From the NCBI RefSeq assembly GCF_014647835.1, contig NZ_BMPY01000038.1, positions 1 to 64,000 of the forward strand: a DNA stretch of 64,000 bases. The letters run 5' to 3'. The stretch's first letter is position 1; every line of letters begins with the position of its first letter. The translations under genes and the position numbers were made by a program. Shown piece after piece: positions 16,958 to 25,552 of the stretch. The notes under the pieces were generated by a model. It saw only the letters and a program-made list of their open reading frames with translations, did not search any database and had not been told where the DNA came from. This DNA is from Microbispora rosea subsp. aerata. Its GTDB lineage: Bacteria > Actinomycetota > Actinomycetes > Streptosporangiales > Streptosporangiaceae.

Positions 16958-18082
16958 TCAGCCCTCGCGCTCGGAGAGCGTCACCACCTGGCCGCGGGCG
17001 GCGGACAGGACGGCGGCCTCCAGGACGGCGATGGCCTCGACGGCGTCGTCCGGATCGACCGGGGGCGCGGCGCCGTCCCGCAGGCAGGCCACGACGCCCT
17101 CGTAGAACCGCTGGTACGCCCCGGGTTCCGTGCGGACCGGGCGGGCGTCGCCCTCGGTGCCGAGCGTGCCCCAGCGCTCGGAGGGCTCGACGCCCCAGCC
17201 CGCCCCCTCGCCGCGACCCTCCCGGGAGCCCGCGCCGGCGCCCTCGGCCGGGCCGAAGTCGCCCGCGCCCGGGCGCCCGCCCGCGCGCAGCGCGTCCTCC
17301 TGAGGGTCCAGCCCCCATTTGACGTAGGCGGCGCGGGAGCCCAGCACCCGGAACCTCGGGCCGAGGTTCGCGGCCACCGCGCTCATCCACAGGTGCGAGC
17401 GGGTGCCGTTCCGATGCGTCAGCGCGATGAACGCGTCGTCGTCGTTGCGCACCCCGGCCCGCCTCACGTCGGTCTGCGCGTACACGTGGGAGACGGGCCC
17501 GAACAGCCGCAGGGCCTGGTCCACCAGGTGGCTGCCGAGGTCGTAGAGGGTGCCGCCGATCTCCTCCGGGCCGCCCGACTCGCGCCAGCCGCCCTTGGGC
17601 ACCGGCCGCCACCGCTCGAACCGCGACTCGAACCGGTGGACCTCGCCCAGCTCGGGCAGCAGGCGGCGCAGCGTCAGGAAGTCGCCGTCCCACCGCCTGT
17701 TCTGGAAGACCGTCAGCATCAGCCCGCGGTCGCGCGCCAGCCGTACCAGGGTCCGGGCCTCCTCCGCGGTGCCGGCCAGCGGTTTGTCGACGACCACCGG
17801 AAGACCGGCCTTGAGCGCGTCGGTCGCCAGGGGCACGTGCGTACGGTTCGGCGTGGCGATCACGACGAGATCGCACCGGTCCCACAGGTCGTCCGCGGAC
17901 GCCACGACGTCCGCGCCGGGATAGCCGGCGCGTACGCGCTCGGCCCTGGCGGGGTCACGGGTGACGACGGCGGCCAGGCGCAGCCCCGGGGTGGCTGCGA
18001 TCAACGGCGCGTGGAAGAAGGATCCGGCCGGGCCGAAGCCGGCCAGTCCGACGCGGATGTCGGAGAGAGCGGAGGGCGGCAT
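16958..18082 (-). CDS. Gfo/Idh/MocA family oxidoreductase
   Basis: A 374-residue NAD(P)-dependent oxidoreductase. The Rossmann fold begins with VGLAGFGPAGSFFHAP, and the dinucleotide/catalytic loop is VVDKPLAG in place of the usual EKP, which is a common variant. GGTLYDLGSHLVDQ is the C-terminal domain signature. A Gly/Glu-rich insertion of about 40 residues sits near residue 300. These enzymes act on sugars, inositols or their derivatives; the substrate is not known. The ATG at 18082 is chosen because it directly precedes the Rossmann fold. It lies 67 bp downstream of the PAC2 gene on the same strand. Confidence 0.9.
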   Translation of the reverse strand: MPPSALSDIRVGLAGFGPAGSFFHAPLIAATPGLRLAAVVTRDPARAERVRAGYPGADVVASADDLWDRCDLVVIATPNRTHVPLATDALKAGLPVVVDKPLAGTAEEARTLVRLARDRGLMLTVFQNRRWDGDFLTLRRLLPELGEVHRFESRFERWRPVPKGGWRESGGPEEIGGTLYDLGSHLVDQALRLFGPVSHVYAQTDVRRAGVRNDDDAFIALTHRNGTRSHLWMSAVAANLGPRFRVLGSRAAYVKWGLDPQEDALRAGGRPGAGDFGPAEGAGAGSREGRGEGAGWGVEPSERWGTLGTEGDARPVRTEPGAYQRFYEGVVACLRDGAAPPVDPDDAVEAIAVLEAAVLSAARGQVVTLSEREG

Positions 18083-18149
18083 TACGGGTGGGGCGTCCTT
18101 CGGGTCACTGGGGGCGGCGCGGCGGTTTCGAGGGTTGTCCGGCGGCGGG

Positions 18150-19055
18150 TCAGGTGTCGCGGTCGTCCCGTTCCGCGAGGAACGCCTCGAACTGGGCGGC
18201 GAGCTCGTCACCGGTGGGCATCCGCATCTCCTCGGCCAGCAGGTTCTCCCGCTCCGTGCCGGACTGGAACGCGTCGTACTGCTGCTCCAGGCCGCGGATC
18301 GCCCCGGCCAGCTCGGCGGACGCCGCGATCTGCTCGTCGATCTCCGTGTTGGTCTTGTCCGCCGCGTCCCTGAGGGTGTCCATGGGGAACACCAGCCCGG
18401 TGCCGCGGGTGATGGCCTCGAGCGCCGTGACCGCGGCCTGCGGATACTCCGCCTGGGCGAGGTAGTGGGGCACGTGGATCGCGTAGCCGAGGGCGTCGTG
18501 GCCCTTCTCCCCGAGCCGGAACTCGATGAGCGCGGCGAGGCTCCCCGGCACGCGGACCTTGCCGAACGGGCTGGTCTGCCCCTGGATCAGCTCGGGGCGG
18601 GTGGCGTGGGGCGTCAGCCCGAGCGGCCGGGTGTGCGGGACGCCCATCGGGATCCCGTGCACGGTCACGAGCTTGCCGATGTTGAGCCGGGTCACCAGCA
18701 TGCCGACGGCCTCGGTGAACAGCTCCCACTCCCGATCGGGCTCCGGCCCGCTCATGATCAGGAACGGCGTTCCCGTGACGTCCTTGGTCAGATAGACGGC
18801 CAGCTCGGGGGTGTCGTAGTCGCTCCAGTGATCGGTGTCGAAGGTCATCACCGGGCGGCGGGACCGGTAGTCGATCAGCCGATCCACGTCGAAGGTCGCG
18901 ATGACCCGGTGCTCCAGTTCGGCGAGGAGGTGCCCCAGGGCAAGCCGTCCAGTGGCACCGGCGTCGACGAACCCCTCGAAGTAGTAGAGCAGCACCGGAT
19001 CGGTCAGCTCGGGAAGGTCCCCGTCGAGCCGATAGAGATCCGTGGGGTCGGACAC
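18150..19055 (-). CDS. PAC2 family protein
   Basis: A 301-residue protein of the PAC2 family, related to eukaryotic and archaeal proteasome-assembly chaperones. The core includes LLYYFEGFVDAGATG, MTFDTDHWSDYDTP, FLIMSGPEPDREW and VTVHGIPMGVPHTRP. A Glu-rich helical C-terminus follows. In actinobacteria these proteins are widespread next to metabolic genes, and their function is not established; a proteasome-related role is possible but unproven. The GTG start at 19055 has an AAAGG site upstream. Confidence 0.93.
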   Translation of the reverse strand: MSDPTDLYRLDGDLPELTDPVLLYYFEGFVDAGATGRLALGHLLAELEHRVIATFDVDRLIDYRSRRPVMTFDTDHWSDYDTPELAVYLTKDVTGTPFLIMSGPEPDREWELFTEAVGMLVTRLNIGKLVTVHGIPMGVPHTRPLGLTPHATRPELIQGQTSPFGKVRVPGSLAALIEFRLGEKGHDALGYAIHVPHYLAQAEYPQAAVTALEAITRGTGLVFPMDTLRDAADKTNTEIDEQIAASAELAGAIRGLEQQYDAFQSGTERENLLAEEMRMPTGDELAAQFEAFLAERDDRDT

Positions 19056-19161
19056 GTGTCCCAGCCTTTCTCACGAAGTCTTTACCTACTGAACCTACGG
19101 GACCCCCGGTCGATTCCGTCGCTCGAATACCGGGCGGTAGCGGCGACCTTACCGGTGAACA

Positions 19162-19554
19162 ATGGGGAACATGGAGCCGGACCCCGAGCTGGAGGAGTTC
19201 GCCACCAGGCTGTTCGATCTCGCGAGGTCGGGACGGACCGGCGCGCTGTGCGCGTACGTCGACGCGGGCGTGCCCGTGAACCTGCGCAACCAGAAGGGTG
19301 ACACGCTGCTCATGCTGGCGGCCTACCACGGGCACGCCGACACCGTGCGCGCCCTGGGCGAGCGGGGAGCGGATCCGGATCTCGCCAACGACCGCGGGCA
19401 GACGCCGCTGGCCGGCGCGGTGTTCAAGAGGGAGCCCGGGGTGGTGCGCGCGTTGCTCGAGATGGGCGCCGACCGCTACGCCGGGACGCCGTCGGCCGTC
19501 GAGACCGCCCGCGTGTTCGGGAACGAGGAGATCGCCGCGCTCCTCGAAGGATGA
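19162..19554 (+). CDS. Ankyrin repeat protein
   Basis: A small soluble protein of 130 residues (127 if the ATG at 19171 is used) with about three ankyrin repeats: KGDTLLMLAAYHGHADTVRA, then the RGADPDLANDRGQTPL unit and a third, less regular one. Proteins of this size and repeat pattern are frequent in actinobacteria and are assumed to mediate protein-protein contacts. The partner is unknown. It is divergent from the PAC2 gene and ends about 150 bp before the terpene synthase start. Confidence 0.88.
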   Translation: MGNMEPDPELEEFATRLFDLARSGRTGALCAYVDAGVPVNLRNQKGDTLLMLAAYHGHADTVRALGERGADPDLANDRGQTPLAGAVFKREPGVVRALLEMGADRYAGTPSAVETARVFGNEEIAALLEG

Positions 19555-19647
19555 ACCGGCCGAAGGACGAGCCGTTAGGGGGGAATCGGCCGGAGTTGAT
19601 CTATGCTGCACCAATCCGGACGGAACTGATCCGCCTGACCGATGTGT

Positions 19648-19659
19648 CCGTAATTACGG
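19648..19659. promoter_or_regulatory. Perfect palindrome upstream of the terpene synthase
   Basis: CCGTAATTACGG is a perfect 12-bp dyad 42 bp upstream of the chosen terpene synthase ATG, in an unusually AT-rich spot. It is a candidate operator. The regulator is not known. Confidence 0.45.
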
Positions 19660-19700
19660 GAAGTCTAGCGTTGTTCACGCGGCGGGACCATGCTTATCGG

Positions 19701-20666
19701 ATGGCTACTGCGAAAGCGGATTTCCTCAATGGACGTTCACTCCGCCTTCCCTCGCTCACCTGCCCCTTCCCCAGTGCGGTGAACCCGCACGTCGACGAGG
19801 TGAACCGGGACACGCTGGCCTGGCTGGCCGCCTCAGGAATGATCGTCGACGGAGACCAGCTCGAGCGTTTCCGGCTCGCTCGCTACGGATGGCTCGGCGC
19901 CCGGACCTACCCGTACGCTTCCCGGGAGCTGTGCCAGCTCGTCACGGACTGGTGCGTGTGGCTGTTCGCCTTCGACGACGCCTACTGCGAGTCGGACCGG
20001 CGGGCGGCCGAGATCGCCCGGGCCCTGCCCCAGCTCTACGGCGTCCTGGAGGACAACACGGAACCGGTCGAGAACGTCTTCGCCAAGGCGCTGCTCGACA
20101 TCAAGACCAGGATCGCCGCTCACGCCACCGCCGACCAGCTCGACCGCTGGTGCGCGATGGTCAAGGACTACCTGTTCGCGCAGGTGTGGGAGGCCGCCAA
20201 CCGCGAGGACGACGTCGTCCCCACGATCGACGACTACATCTTCATGCGCCGCAGGACCGGCGCGATGCTCACCGTCTTCGCGCTGATCGACGTGGCCGCC
20301 GAGGTCCGCCTCACCATGGACGAGTGGCGCCACCCGGTCGTGCACGAGATGACCGAGCACGCGAACGACGTGGTCGTCTGGGACAACGACCTCATCTCGT
20401 ACGCCAAGGAGCGCGGCGAGGCGAACATCCGCAACAACCTCGTCAGCGTGCTGGTCGGGCACACCGGCTGCACGGTCCAGGAGGCGATGGACCGGATCGG
20501 CGCGATGCGCGACGAGGCGGTCGCCGCGATGGCGGCGCTCACCCCGGCCACCGAGGCGCTCGGCTCGCCCGCGGTGGACGCGTACGTGGACGGCCTCAAG
20601 TATTGGATCAGCGGCAGCGTGGACTACTCGCTGACCAGCTCCCGGTACGTCGGCGCCTGGCAGTGA
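19701..20666 (+). CDS. Class I terpene synthase
   Basis: A 321-residue bacterial terpene cyclase that would ionise a prenyl diphosphate with Mg2+ and cyclise it, most likely farnesyl diphosphate to a sesquiterpene. The aspartate-rich motif is DDAYCE in WLFAFDDAYCESD and the NSE triad is NDLISYAKE; a C-terminal RY pair (SSRYVGAW) is present. The DDxYCE form resembles that of selinadiene-type synthases, but the product cannot be deduced. The ATG at 19701 matches family N-termini; in-frame sequence upstream has no family similarity. There is no prenyltransferase or P450 next to it, so it is a stand-alone cyclase. Confidence 0.92.
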   Translation: MATAKADFLNGRSLRLPSLTCPFPSAVNPHVDEVNRDTLAWLAASGMIVDGDQLERFRLARYGWLGARTYPYASRELCQLVTDWCVWLFAFDDAYCESDRRAAEIARALPQLYGVLEDNTEPVENVFAKALLDIKTRIAAHATADQLDRWCAMVKDYLFAQVWEAANREDDVVPTIDDYIFMRRRTGAMLTVFALIDVAAEVRLTMDEWRHPVVHEMTEHANDVVVWDNDLISYAKERGEANIRNNLVSVLVGHTGCTVQEAMDRIGAMRDEAVAAMAALTPATEALGSPAVDAYVDGLKYWISGSVDYSLTSSRYVGAWQ

Positions 20667-20732
20667 CCGTCGCGAGAGCTGTGATCGGGCGTGCGCACCG
20701 GGATCGGCCCGTTCGGTCCGCGGGGAACGCGG

Positions 20733-22841
20733 TCAGTCCAGGGTGAAGTCGTCGAGGTCGTCCAGCGCGTACTCGACGAGGTCGCCCAGGCTGAACCGGG
20801 TCCCGACGGCGTAGGCCTCCTCGTAGGCGGCGTCGCCGATCAGCTTCTTGCACTCCTTGACGCACTGCTCGTGCTCGGTCGTGAAGAACGGCGACCCGAA
20901 CTGGGGCAGCCCGAACGTCCGCCAGTTGGCCTGGGCCGCCCCGAGGAGGGTCGCCGTCCGTTCCGGCTCACCGGCCTCGAGGCTCAGACTGGCGAGGTTG
21001 TCCACGCACAAGACGATGCCGAGCACGTCGTGGAAGTGCCGCTTGATGCGCAGCGACTCCTTGCACGCCACCAGCGCCTCGTCGCGCCGGCCGCCGGCCC
21101 GGCGCACCAGGGAGGTGACGTACCAGGCGTAGGAGCGCAGCCACAGCTCGCCGCGCTCCTGGCAGACCTGCAGGCAGTCGGTCAGCAGCGTCTCCGCCTC
21201 TTCGAACTCGCCCTGCGAGAACAACACCATGGACAGCTCGACGATCGCGGGCAGCAGGCCCGGGTTCAGCTCCCGGCCGCCCCGGTGGAACTCGATCGCG
21301 ACGCCGAGCAGCGCCGTGGCCTTCTTGGCGTCGCCCTGCAGCATCGCCGCGGTGCCCTGCATCTTGGTGGCCAGCAGCACCGCGCCCGAGTCGCCCACGC
21401 GCACCGCGTCGGTGCTGCACTGCTCGGCCGCGGCGAGCGCGCCCGCCATGTCGCCCTGGGCGCTGCGGATGTAGGCCAGCACCCACAGGGCCTTGCAGCG
21501 TTCCTTGCTCGGCGCGGGGCTCGCCTTGAGCGCGCGCTCCAGGTAGACCACGCCCTCCCGGGCGAAGCCGCAGGCGACCCACAGGAACCACAGCGCCGAC
21601 AGCAGCTGCAGGCCGACGCGCTCCTCACCCGGCGTCGACAGGCAGTAGTCGAGCGCGACGCGGATGTTGTCGTGCTCCTGGCGCATCCGGGTGTACCAGT
21701 GGACCTGGCGCGCCCCCGACCACGAGTGCTCGCTGCGCTCGGCGAGCTGCAGGTAGTAGTCGCGGTGGCGGCGCCGCAGGTCCTGGGTCTCGCCGAGCTT
21801 GTCGAGCCACTCGCCGCCGTACTGCCGCAGCGTGTCGATCAGCCGGTATCGCTGGCCGGCCGGGGTGGGGAAGCTGAGCAGGACCGACTTGTCGACCAGG
21901 CTGCCGATCACGTCGAGGATCCGGTCGGAGGGCAGGACCTCGCCCGCGCAGACGTGCCGGGCCGCGTCCAGGTCGAAGTCGCCCGCGAACACCGACAGGC
22001 GCGCCCACAGCAACCGCTCGGCCGGTTCGCACAGCTCATGGCTCCACCCGATCGCCGCGCGCAGCGTCTGGTGCCGCGGCAGCGCCGTACGGCTGGCCCC
22101 GGCGAGCAGGCTGAACCGGTCGGCGAGCAGCGCGAGGATCTGCTCGACCGACAGCGTGCGCAGGCGTACGGCGGCCAGCTCGATGGCCAGCGGGATCCCG
22201 TCGAGGCGGCGGCACAGCTCGGCGACGGCCGTGATGTTGTCCTCGTCCACCACGAAGTCGGGCACGACGGTGGAGGCCCGCGCGCCGAACAGCTCCACGG
22301 CCTCGTTGGTGAACGGGTTCTCCGAGGGGCTGTCGCCGGGCACCGACAGCGGCGGCACGGCGGCCGTGTACTCGCCCGGCGCGTTCAGCGACCGCCGGCT
22401 CGTCGCGAGGATGCGCAGGTGCGGAGCGGTGTTGAGCAGATCCCGGGTGAGCTGGGCGCAGGCGTCGACCAGATGCTCGCAGGTGTCCAGGATGAGCAGG
22501 AGCTCCCGGTCGGCGAGCCAGTCGGCGAGGATGGCCGACCCCTCCCGCGGCGACTGGTCGGCGATGCCAAGCGCGGAGGTGATCGTGTGATACACCATGG
22601 CCGGGTCCTGCAGCCTGGCCAGGTCGACGTACCACACGCCGTCCCGGAACTGCCGCCGCACCTGGTGCGCGAGCCGCAGCGCGGTGCGCGACTTGCCGAC
22701 CCCGCCGATGCCCGTGACGGTGATCAGCCGGTGCTCCTGCAGCTTCTGTCTCAACGACGCGAGCAACCGCGTCCGCCCGACGAAGCTGGTCAGCTCCACG
22801 GGAAGGTTGCCCTCTTGCCGCCATCCTGCTGGCGTTGCCAT
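20733..22841 (-). CDS. AfsR/LuxR-like STAND ATPase with TPR region
   Basis: The N-terminal NB-ARC-type ATPase begins VELTSFVGRTRLL, with Walker A GIGGVGKS, Walker B LLLILDTCEH and the sensor segment RILATSRRSL; PLAIELAA is the usual GLPL-like motif. After a winged-helix-like segment (DKSVLL..YRLIDTLRQY) comes an all-helical region of TPR-like repeats to the C-terminus. Related regulators usually carry a LuxR or OmpR DNA-binding domain at one end; neither end does here, so it may act as a partner or signalling ATPase rather than a DNA-binding protein. It stands alone, convergent with the terpene synthase. Confidence 0.88.
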   Translation of the reverse strand: MATPAGWRQEGNLPVELTSFVGRTRLLASLRQKLQEHRLITVTGIGGVGKSRTALRLAHQVRRQFRDGVWYVDLARLQDPAMVYHTITSALGIADQSPREGSAILADWLADRELLLILDTCEHLVDACAQLTRDLLNTAPHLRILATSRRSLNAPGEYTAAVPPLSVPGDSPSENPFTNEAVELFGARASTVVPDFVVDEDNITAVAELCRRLDGIPLAIELAAVRLRTLSVEQILALLADRFSLLAGASRTALPRHQTLRAAIGWSHELCEPAERLLWARLSVFAGDFDLDAARHVCAGEVLPSDRILDVIGSLVDKSVLLSFPTPAGQRYRLIDTLRQYGGEWLDKLGETQDLRRRHRDYYLQLAERSEHSWSGARQVHWYTRMRQEHDNIRVALDYCLSTPGEERVGLQLLSALWFLWVACGFAREGVVYLERALKASPAPSKERCKALWVLAYIRSAQGDMAGALAAAEQCSTDAVRVGDSGAVLLATKMQGTAAMLQGDAKKATALLGVAIEFHRGGRELNPGLLPAIVELSMVLFSQGEFEEAETLLTDCLQVCQERGELWLRSYAWYVTSLVRRAGGRRDEALVACKESLRIKRHFHDVLGIVLCVDNLASLSLEAGEPERTATLLGAAQANWRTFGLPQFGSPFFTTEHEQCVKECKKLIGDAAYEEAYAVGTRFSLGDLVEYALDDLDDFTLD

Positions 22842-23054
22842 GCCGCCTCACGGGGGTTCGTCCGGCGTGCTCCCTGCTCCCGCATCGTACCTTTGCGTGC
22901 GGTTGGCTGTCCGGTGGTACGCCCGTGACCTTTGCCCGGCGATGGGGCGGCTGAATCTCCCCTCCGGGAAAGGTGCGCGGGCGTCCGGGCCGGTGCGCCG
23001 CCGGGTGGCCGCACCGGCTCCACCGGACCCGGCGTTGCCAGTAGCATTGGGCGA

Positions 23055-23222
23055 GTGAGTGTGCAGCATCCGGATGACATGCGTCCGGTGGACCTCTTCG
23101 ACGAGGGGCTGCCGGTGCTGCCAGACCAGACAAGCGACGACACCGATCACGGGTGGGGCGAGTGGCGCTCCGACTCGAACATCTCCCGCCTGCTCGAGGA
23201 ACGCCCGCCTCACTGGGACTAG
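23055..23222 (+). CDS. Conserved 55-aa actinobacterial protein
   Basis: A short acidic protein with the blocks RPVDLFDEGLPVLPDQTSDD, GWGEW and LLEERPPHWD. I recall very similar short proteins, with VLPDQT..DTD.GWGE and RPPHW at the end, as conserved hypothetical proteins in many actinobacteria; their role is unknown to me. The GTG at 23055 is the likely start; a second in-frame GTG lies two codons later. It is divergent from the STAND ATPase gene. Confidence 0.7.
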   Translation: MSVQHPDDMRPVDLFDEGLPVLPDQTSDDTDHGWGEWRSDSNISRLLEERPPHWD

Positions 23223-23327
23223 GGAGTGTCCGCCGGCGAGCGCGGGCTGCCCGGCCCGAGCCGGACATGCGGTGTGGCCGGGGCGGTGGCCGCTGAAGAA
23301 GACTGACCTGACGAGGCCCCGCTCCCG

Positions 23328-23831
23328 CTAGGTCGCCTGAGGCCACACGACCAGCTCGAACCAGACGGCCTTTCCCCTGCTCGTCGGGCGCACGCCCCAC
23401 GAGCGGGACAGGGACTCGACGATCAGCAGCCCCCGGCCGCCCTCGTCCTCCAGTGGCGTGCCGGGGGGCGGCACTCGCACGCGGGCCTCGTCCTCCACCT
23501 CGCACCGCAGCACGCCGTCCCGCAGCAGCAGCGCGAGGACCGGCTCTCCCCTCCCGTGCTTCAGAGCGTTGGTGACCAGCTCGCTGACGAGCAGCTCGGC
23601 GACCTCGGGCACCTCGGCGTCGGCGCCGCCCGCCCAGTCCCGCAGCGCGGCGCGGACGAGCCGTCGCGCCCGGCTCGTGGAGCGCGGGCCGGCGGGCAGG
23701 GTCCAGCGGGCGCGGCGAGCCGAGAGCACGCGGTGGTCCGCCGCCTCGTCCGGCCTCGCCTGGGGCCGGTTCGGCGCGCCGCCGACCGGTCGTACGGCCG
23801 GGGAGACGAGTGAGATCATGGCGGTGTCCAT
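23328..23831 (-). CDS. ATP-binding protein, RsbW-like anti-sigma kinase
   Basis: The 167-residue protein ends in a HATPase_c domain of the RsbW/SpoIIAB type: the N-box is VSELVTNALKHGRG, and the G-box region is EDEGGRGLLIVESLSRSWG. Many actinobacterial copies of this family exist and are thought to bind sigma factors or anti-anti-sigma proteins, often as serine kinases. The N-terminal 45 residues are low-complexity. The start could be the ATG at 23831 or the one at 23819. It begins 4 bp after the DUF5999 stop, so the two are probably cotranscribed. No sigma factor gene lies nearby. Confidence 0.87.
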   Translation of the reverse strand: MDTAMISLVSPAVRPVGGAPNRPQARPDEAADHRVLSARRARWTLPAGPRSTSRARRLVRAALRDWAGGADAEVPEVAELLVSELVTNALKHGRGEPVLALLLRDGVLRCEVEDEARVRVPPPGTPLEDEGGRGLLIVESLSRSWGVRPTSRGKAVWFELVVWPQAT

Positions 23832-23835
23832 CGGG

Positions 23836-24030
23836 TCAGGCCGCCTGGGCGCGGCACGGCCGATGCGGGAGGAGGCTGTGGCCGTCGGGCAGCAGCTCAC
23901 CGGTGTCCTCGAACACCACGACGCCGTTGCAGAGCAGTCCCCATCCCTGCTCGGGGTGGAACGCCACCAGACGGGCGGCGTCGTGATCGGGAGCGTACGC
24001 GGGCGGGCACGGCGGGGTGTGCGGGCACAT
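23836..24030 (-). CDS. DUF5999 family small protein
   Basis: A 64-residue protein that begins MCPHTPPCPPA and contains EQGWGLLCNGVVVFEDTGEL, which is the pattern I know for the DUF5999 family of streptomycetes and relatives. A Cys at position 3, a Cys at 8 and a third in LLCNG could bind a metal, but this is speculative. The family has no assigned function and is commonly found beside RsbW-like ATP-binding proteins, as here. Confidence 0.85.
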   Translation of the reverse strand: MCPHTPPCPPAYAPDHDAARLVAFHPEQGWGLLCNGVVVFEDTGELLPDGHSLLPHRPCRAQAA

Positions 24031-24357
24031 CTGTTGTCACCTCGATCCTTCGGCACGCGGTCGACGGCTCGGGAGGAGCGGCGCGGCGTCCGTCCCGCGT
24101 GGCCGGGCACGGGCGGTGGTCTCGCCGCACGCCTCGCGCTCACCGGCGCACGCCTCGCGGCGGCCGGCCGGCATCGCCGTCGCCTTCCGCGTCTCGGGCG
24201 GCCCCCGTTGCGGTCACCCGGTTCACCCCTCATAGCATTCCGTCCGAAGGGCCCGCGGTCTGCTCCGGAAGCCTCCATCTCGCATGAGTGTCCGCACGAC
24301 TCAGGGATGGCGGCTACCTGCAATGACCCGGACGTGCCGTGATGCCATCCTGAAGAC
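24031..24357. other. Intergenic region without a gene
   Basis: This 327-bp gap separates the divergent DUF5999 and receiver-domain genes and must contain both promoters. No coding pattern, clear palindrome or RNA gene was seen. Confidence 0.6.
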
Positions 24358-24738
24358 GTGCCCCTTCGATGCCTCATCATCGATGACAGCGATCATTTCA
24401 AGGAGGCCGCCCGTCTGTTGCTGGAGTCGGACGGCATCGCTGTCGTGGGTACGGCGTCCACCACCTCCGAGGCGCTGCGGCGCTGCTACGAGCTGCGGCC
24501 GGATCTCGTGCTCGTCGACATCGACCTGGGCGAGGAGAGCGGCTTCGACGTCGTCGTACGGCTCTGCGAGGAGACCGGGGACCACAATCATCGGCCGCGG
24601 ATCATCCTGATCTCGACGTACGACGAGCAGGACTTCGCCGAGATGATCGCGACCAGCCCGGCCCTGGCCTTCCTGTCCAAGCCGCGCCTGTCGGGCCGGG
24701 CCATCAGCGAGATCATCGGGAAGGCGAACGCCGGCTGA
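24358..24738 (+). CDS. Stand-alone response regulator receiver domain
   Basis: A 126-residue CheY-like receiver with no output domain. The acidic pair is in LIIDDSD, the phospho-acceptor is Asp54 in VLVDIDLG, the Thr/Ser switch is in ILISTYDE and the conserved Lys is in FLSKPRLS. Such single-domain receivers usually act as phosphate shuttles or sinks, or by protein contact. It is convergent with the NarL-type response regulator and close to two histidine kinase genes, so it could exchange phosphate with them. The start is a GTG. Confidence 0.9.
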   Translation: MPLRCLIIDDSDHFKEAARLLLESDGIAVVGTASTTSEALRRCYELRPDLVLVDIDLGEESGFDVVVRLCEETGDHNHRPRIILISTYDEQDFAEMIATSPALAFLSKPRLSGRAISEIIGKANAG

Positions 24739-24766
24739 TCCGAGGGCACAGCTGCCGCGACACGGC

Positions 24767-25426
24767 TCAGCGGGCGTCGAGGAACGTGAGCACCGCGAGC
24801 ACGCGGCGGTGGTCGTCTTCCGTCTCCGGTAGCCGCATCCTCGACATGATGCTGCGCACGTGCTTTTCCACGGTGCCCTCGGTGATCCACAGTTTGTGTG
24901 CGATGCCCGCGTTCGAGCGGCCCTCCGCCATGAGGGCGAGCACCTCGCGCTCACGCTGGGTGAGCTGCTCCAGCGGATCATGCCTGCGGCGGGCGTTGAT
25001 CAGTTCCGCCACGAGGCTGGGGTCGACGACCGAGCCGCCCTGGACGATGCGCTTCAGCGTCTCCACGAAGTCGGACACCGCGGTCACCCGGCTCTTGAGC
25101 AGGTAACCGACCCGGTGACCGGCGGCGAGTAACTCCATCGCCTGTTCGACCTCGACGTGCGCCGACAGCAGCAGGATGCCCACCTCGGGCAGCTCCGCGC
25201 GGATGATCCTGGCCGCCTCGACGCCCTCGGTGGTGTGCCGGGGAGGCATCCGGATGTCCACGATCGCGAGGTTTGGGCGGCGCTCCCGTACGAGGGAGAG
25301 CAACTCGGGCGCGTCCCCCGCCTGGCCGGCGACCTCGAACCCCGATCGCTCCAGCAGACTCGCGAGCCCCTCCCGCAGCAGGACGTCATCGTCCGCCAGG
25401 ACTACTCGCGTCAGGGTCTGGTTCAC
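24767..25426 (-). CDS. NarL/FixJ-type response regulator
   Basis: A 219-residue two-component regulator. The receiver domain has VVLADDDVLLREGL, phospho-acceptor Asp57 in LAIVDIRMP, and Lys in GYLLKSRV. The LuxR-type helix-turn-helix at the C-terminus has LTQREREVLALMAEGRSN and ITEGTVEKHVRSIMSRM. It is divergent from the HisKA_3 sensor kinase, a standard NarL-type gene pair. The GTG at 25426 is chosen since it immediately precedes the receiver; in-frame sequence upstream has no domain similarity. Confidence 0.95.
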   Translation of the reverse strand: MNQTLTRVVLADDDVLLREGLASLLERSGFEVAGQAGDAPELLSLVRERRPNLAIVDIRMPPRHTTEGVEAARIIRAELPEVGILLLSAHVEVEQAMELLAAGHRVGYLLKSRVTAVSDFVETLKRIVQGGSVVDPSLVAELINARRRHDPLEQLTQREREVLALMAEGRSNAGIAHKLWITEGTVEKHVRSIMSRMRLPETEDDHRRVLAVLTFLDAR

Positions 25427-25552
25427 CGCACTGCCGCCTTCCGCGTGCCGGTCCCGCCGGGGGCGGGGGCACACCGCACTCGCGTCGACGACCGGGGCAA
25501 ACCGGCATCATGCGCGTCGACCTGGTCAAAAGTAGCCGCGTAACGTGGGATT

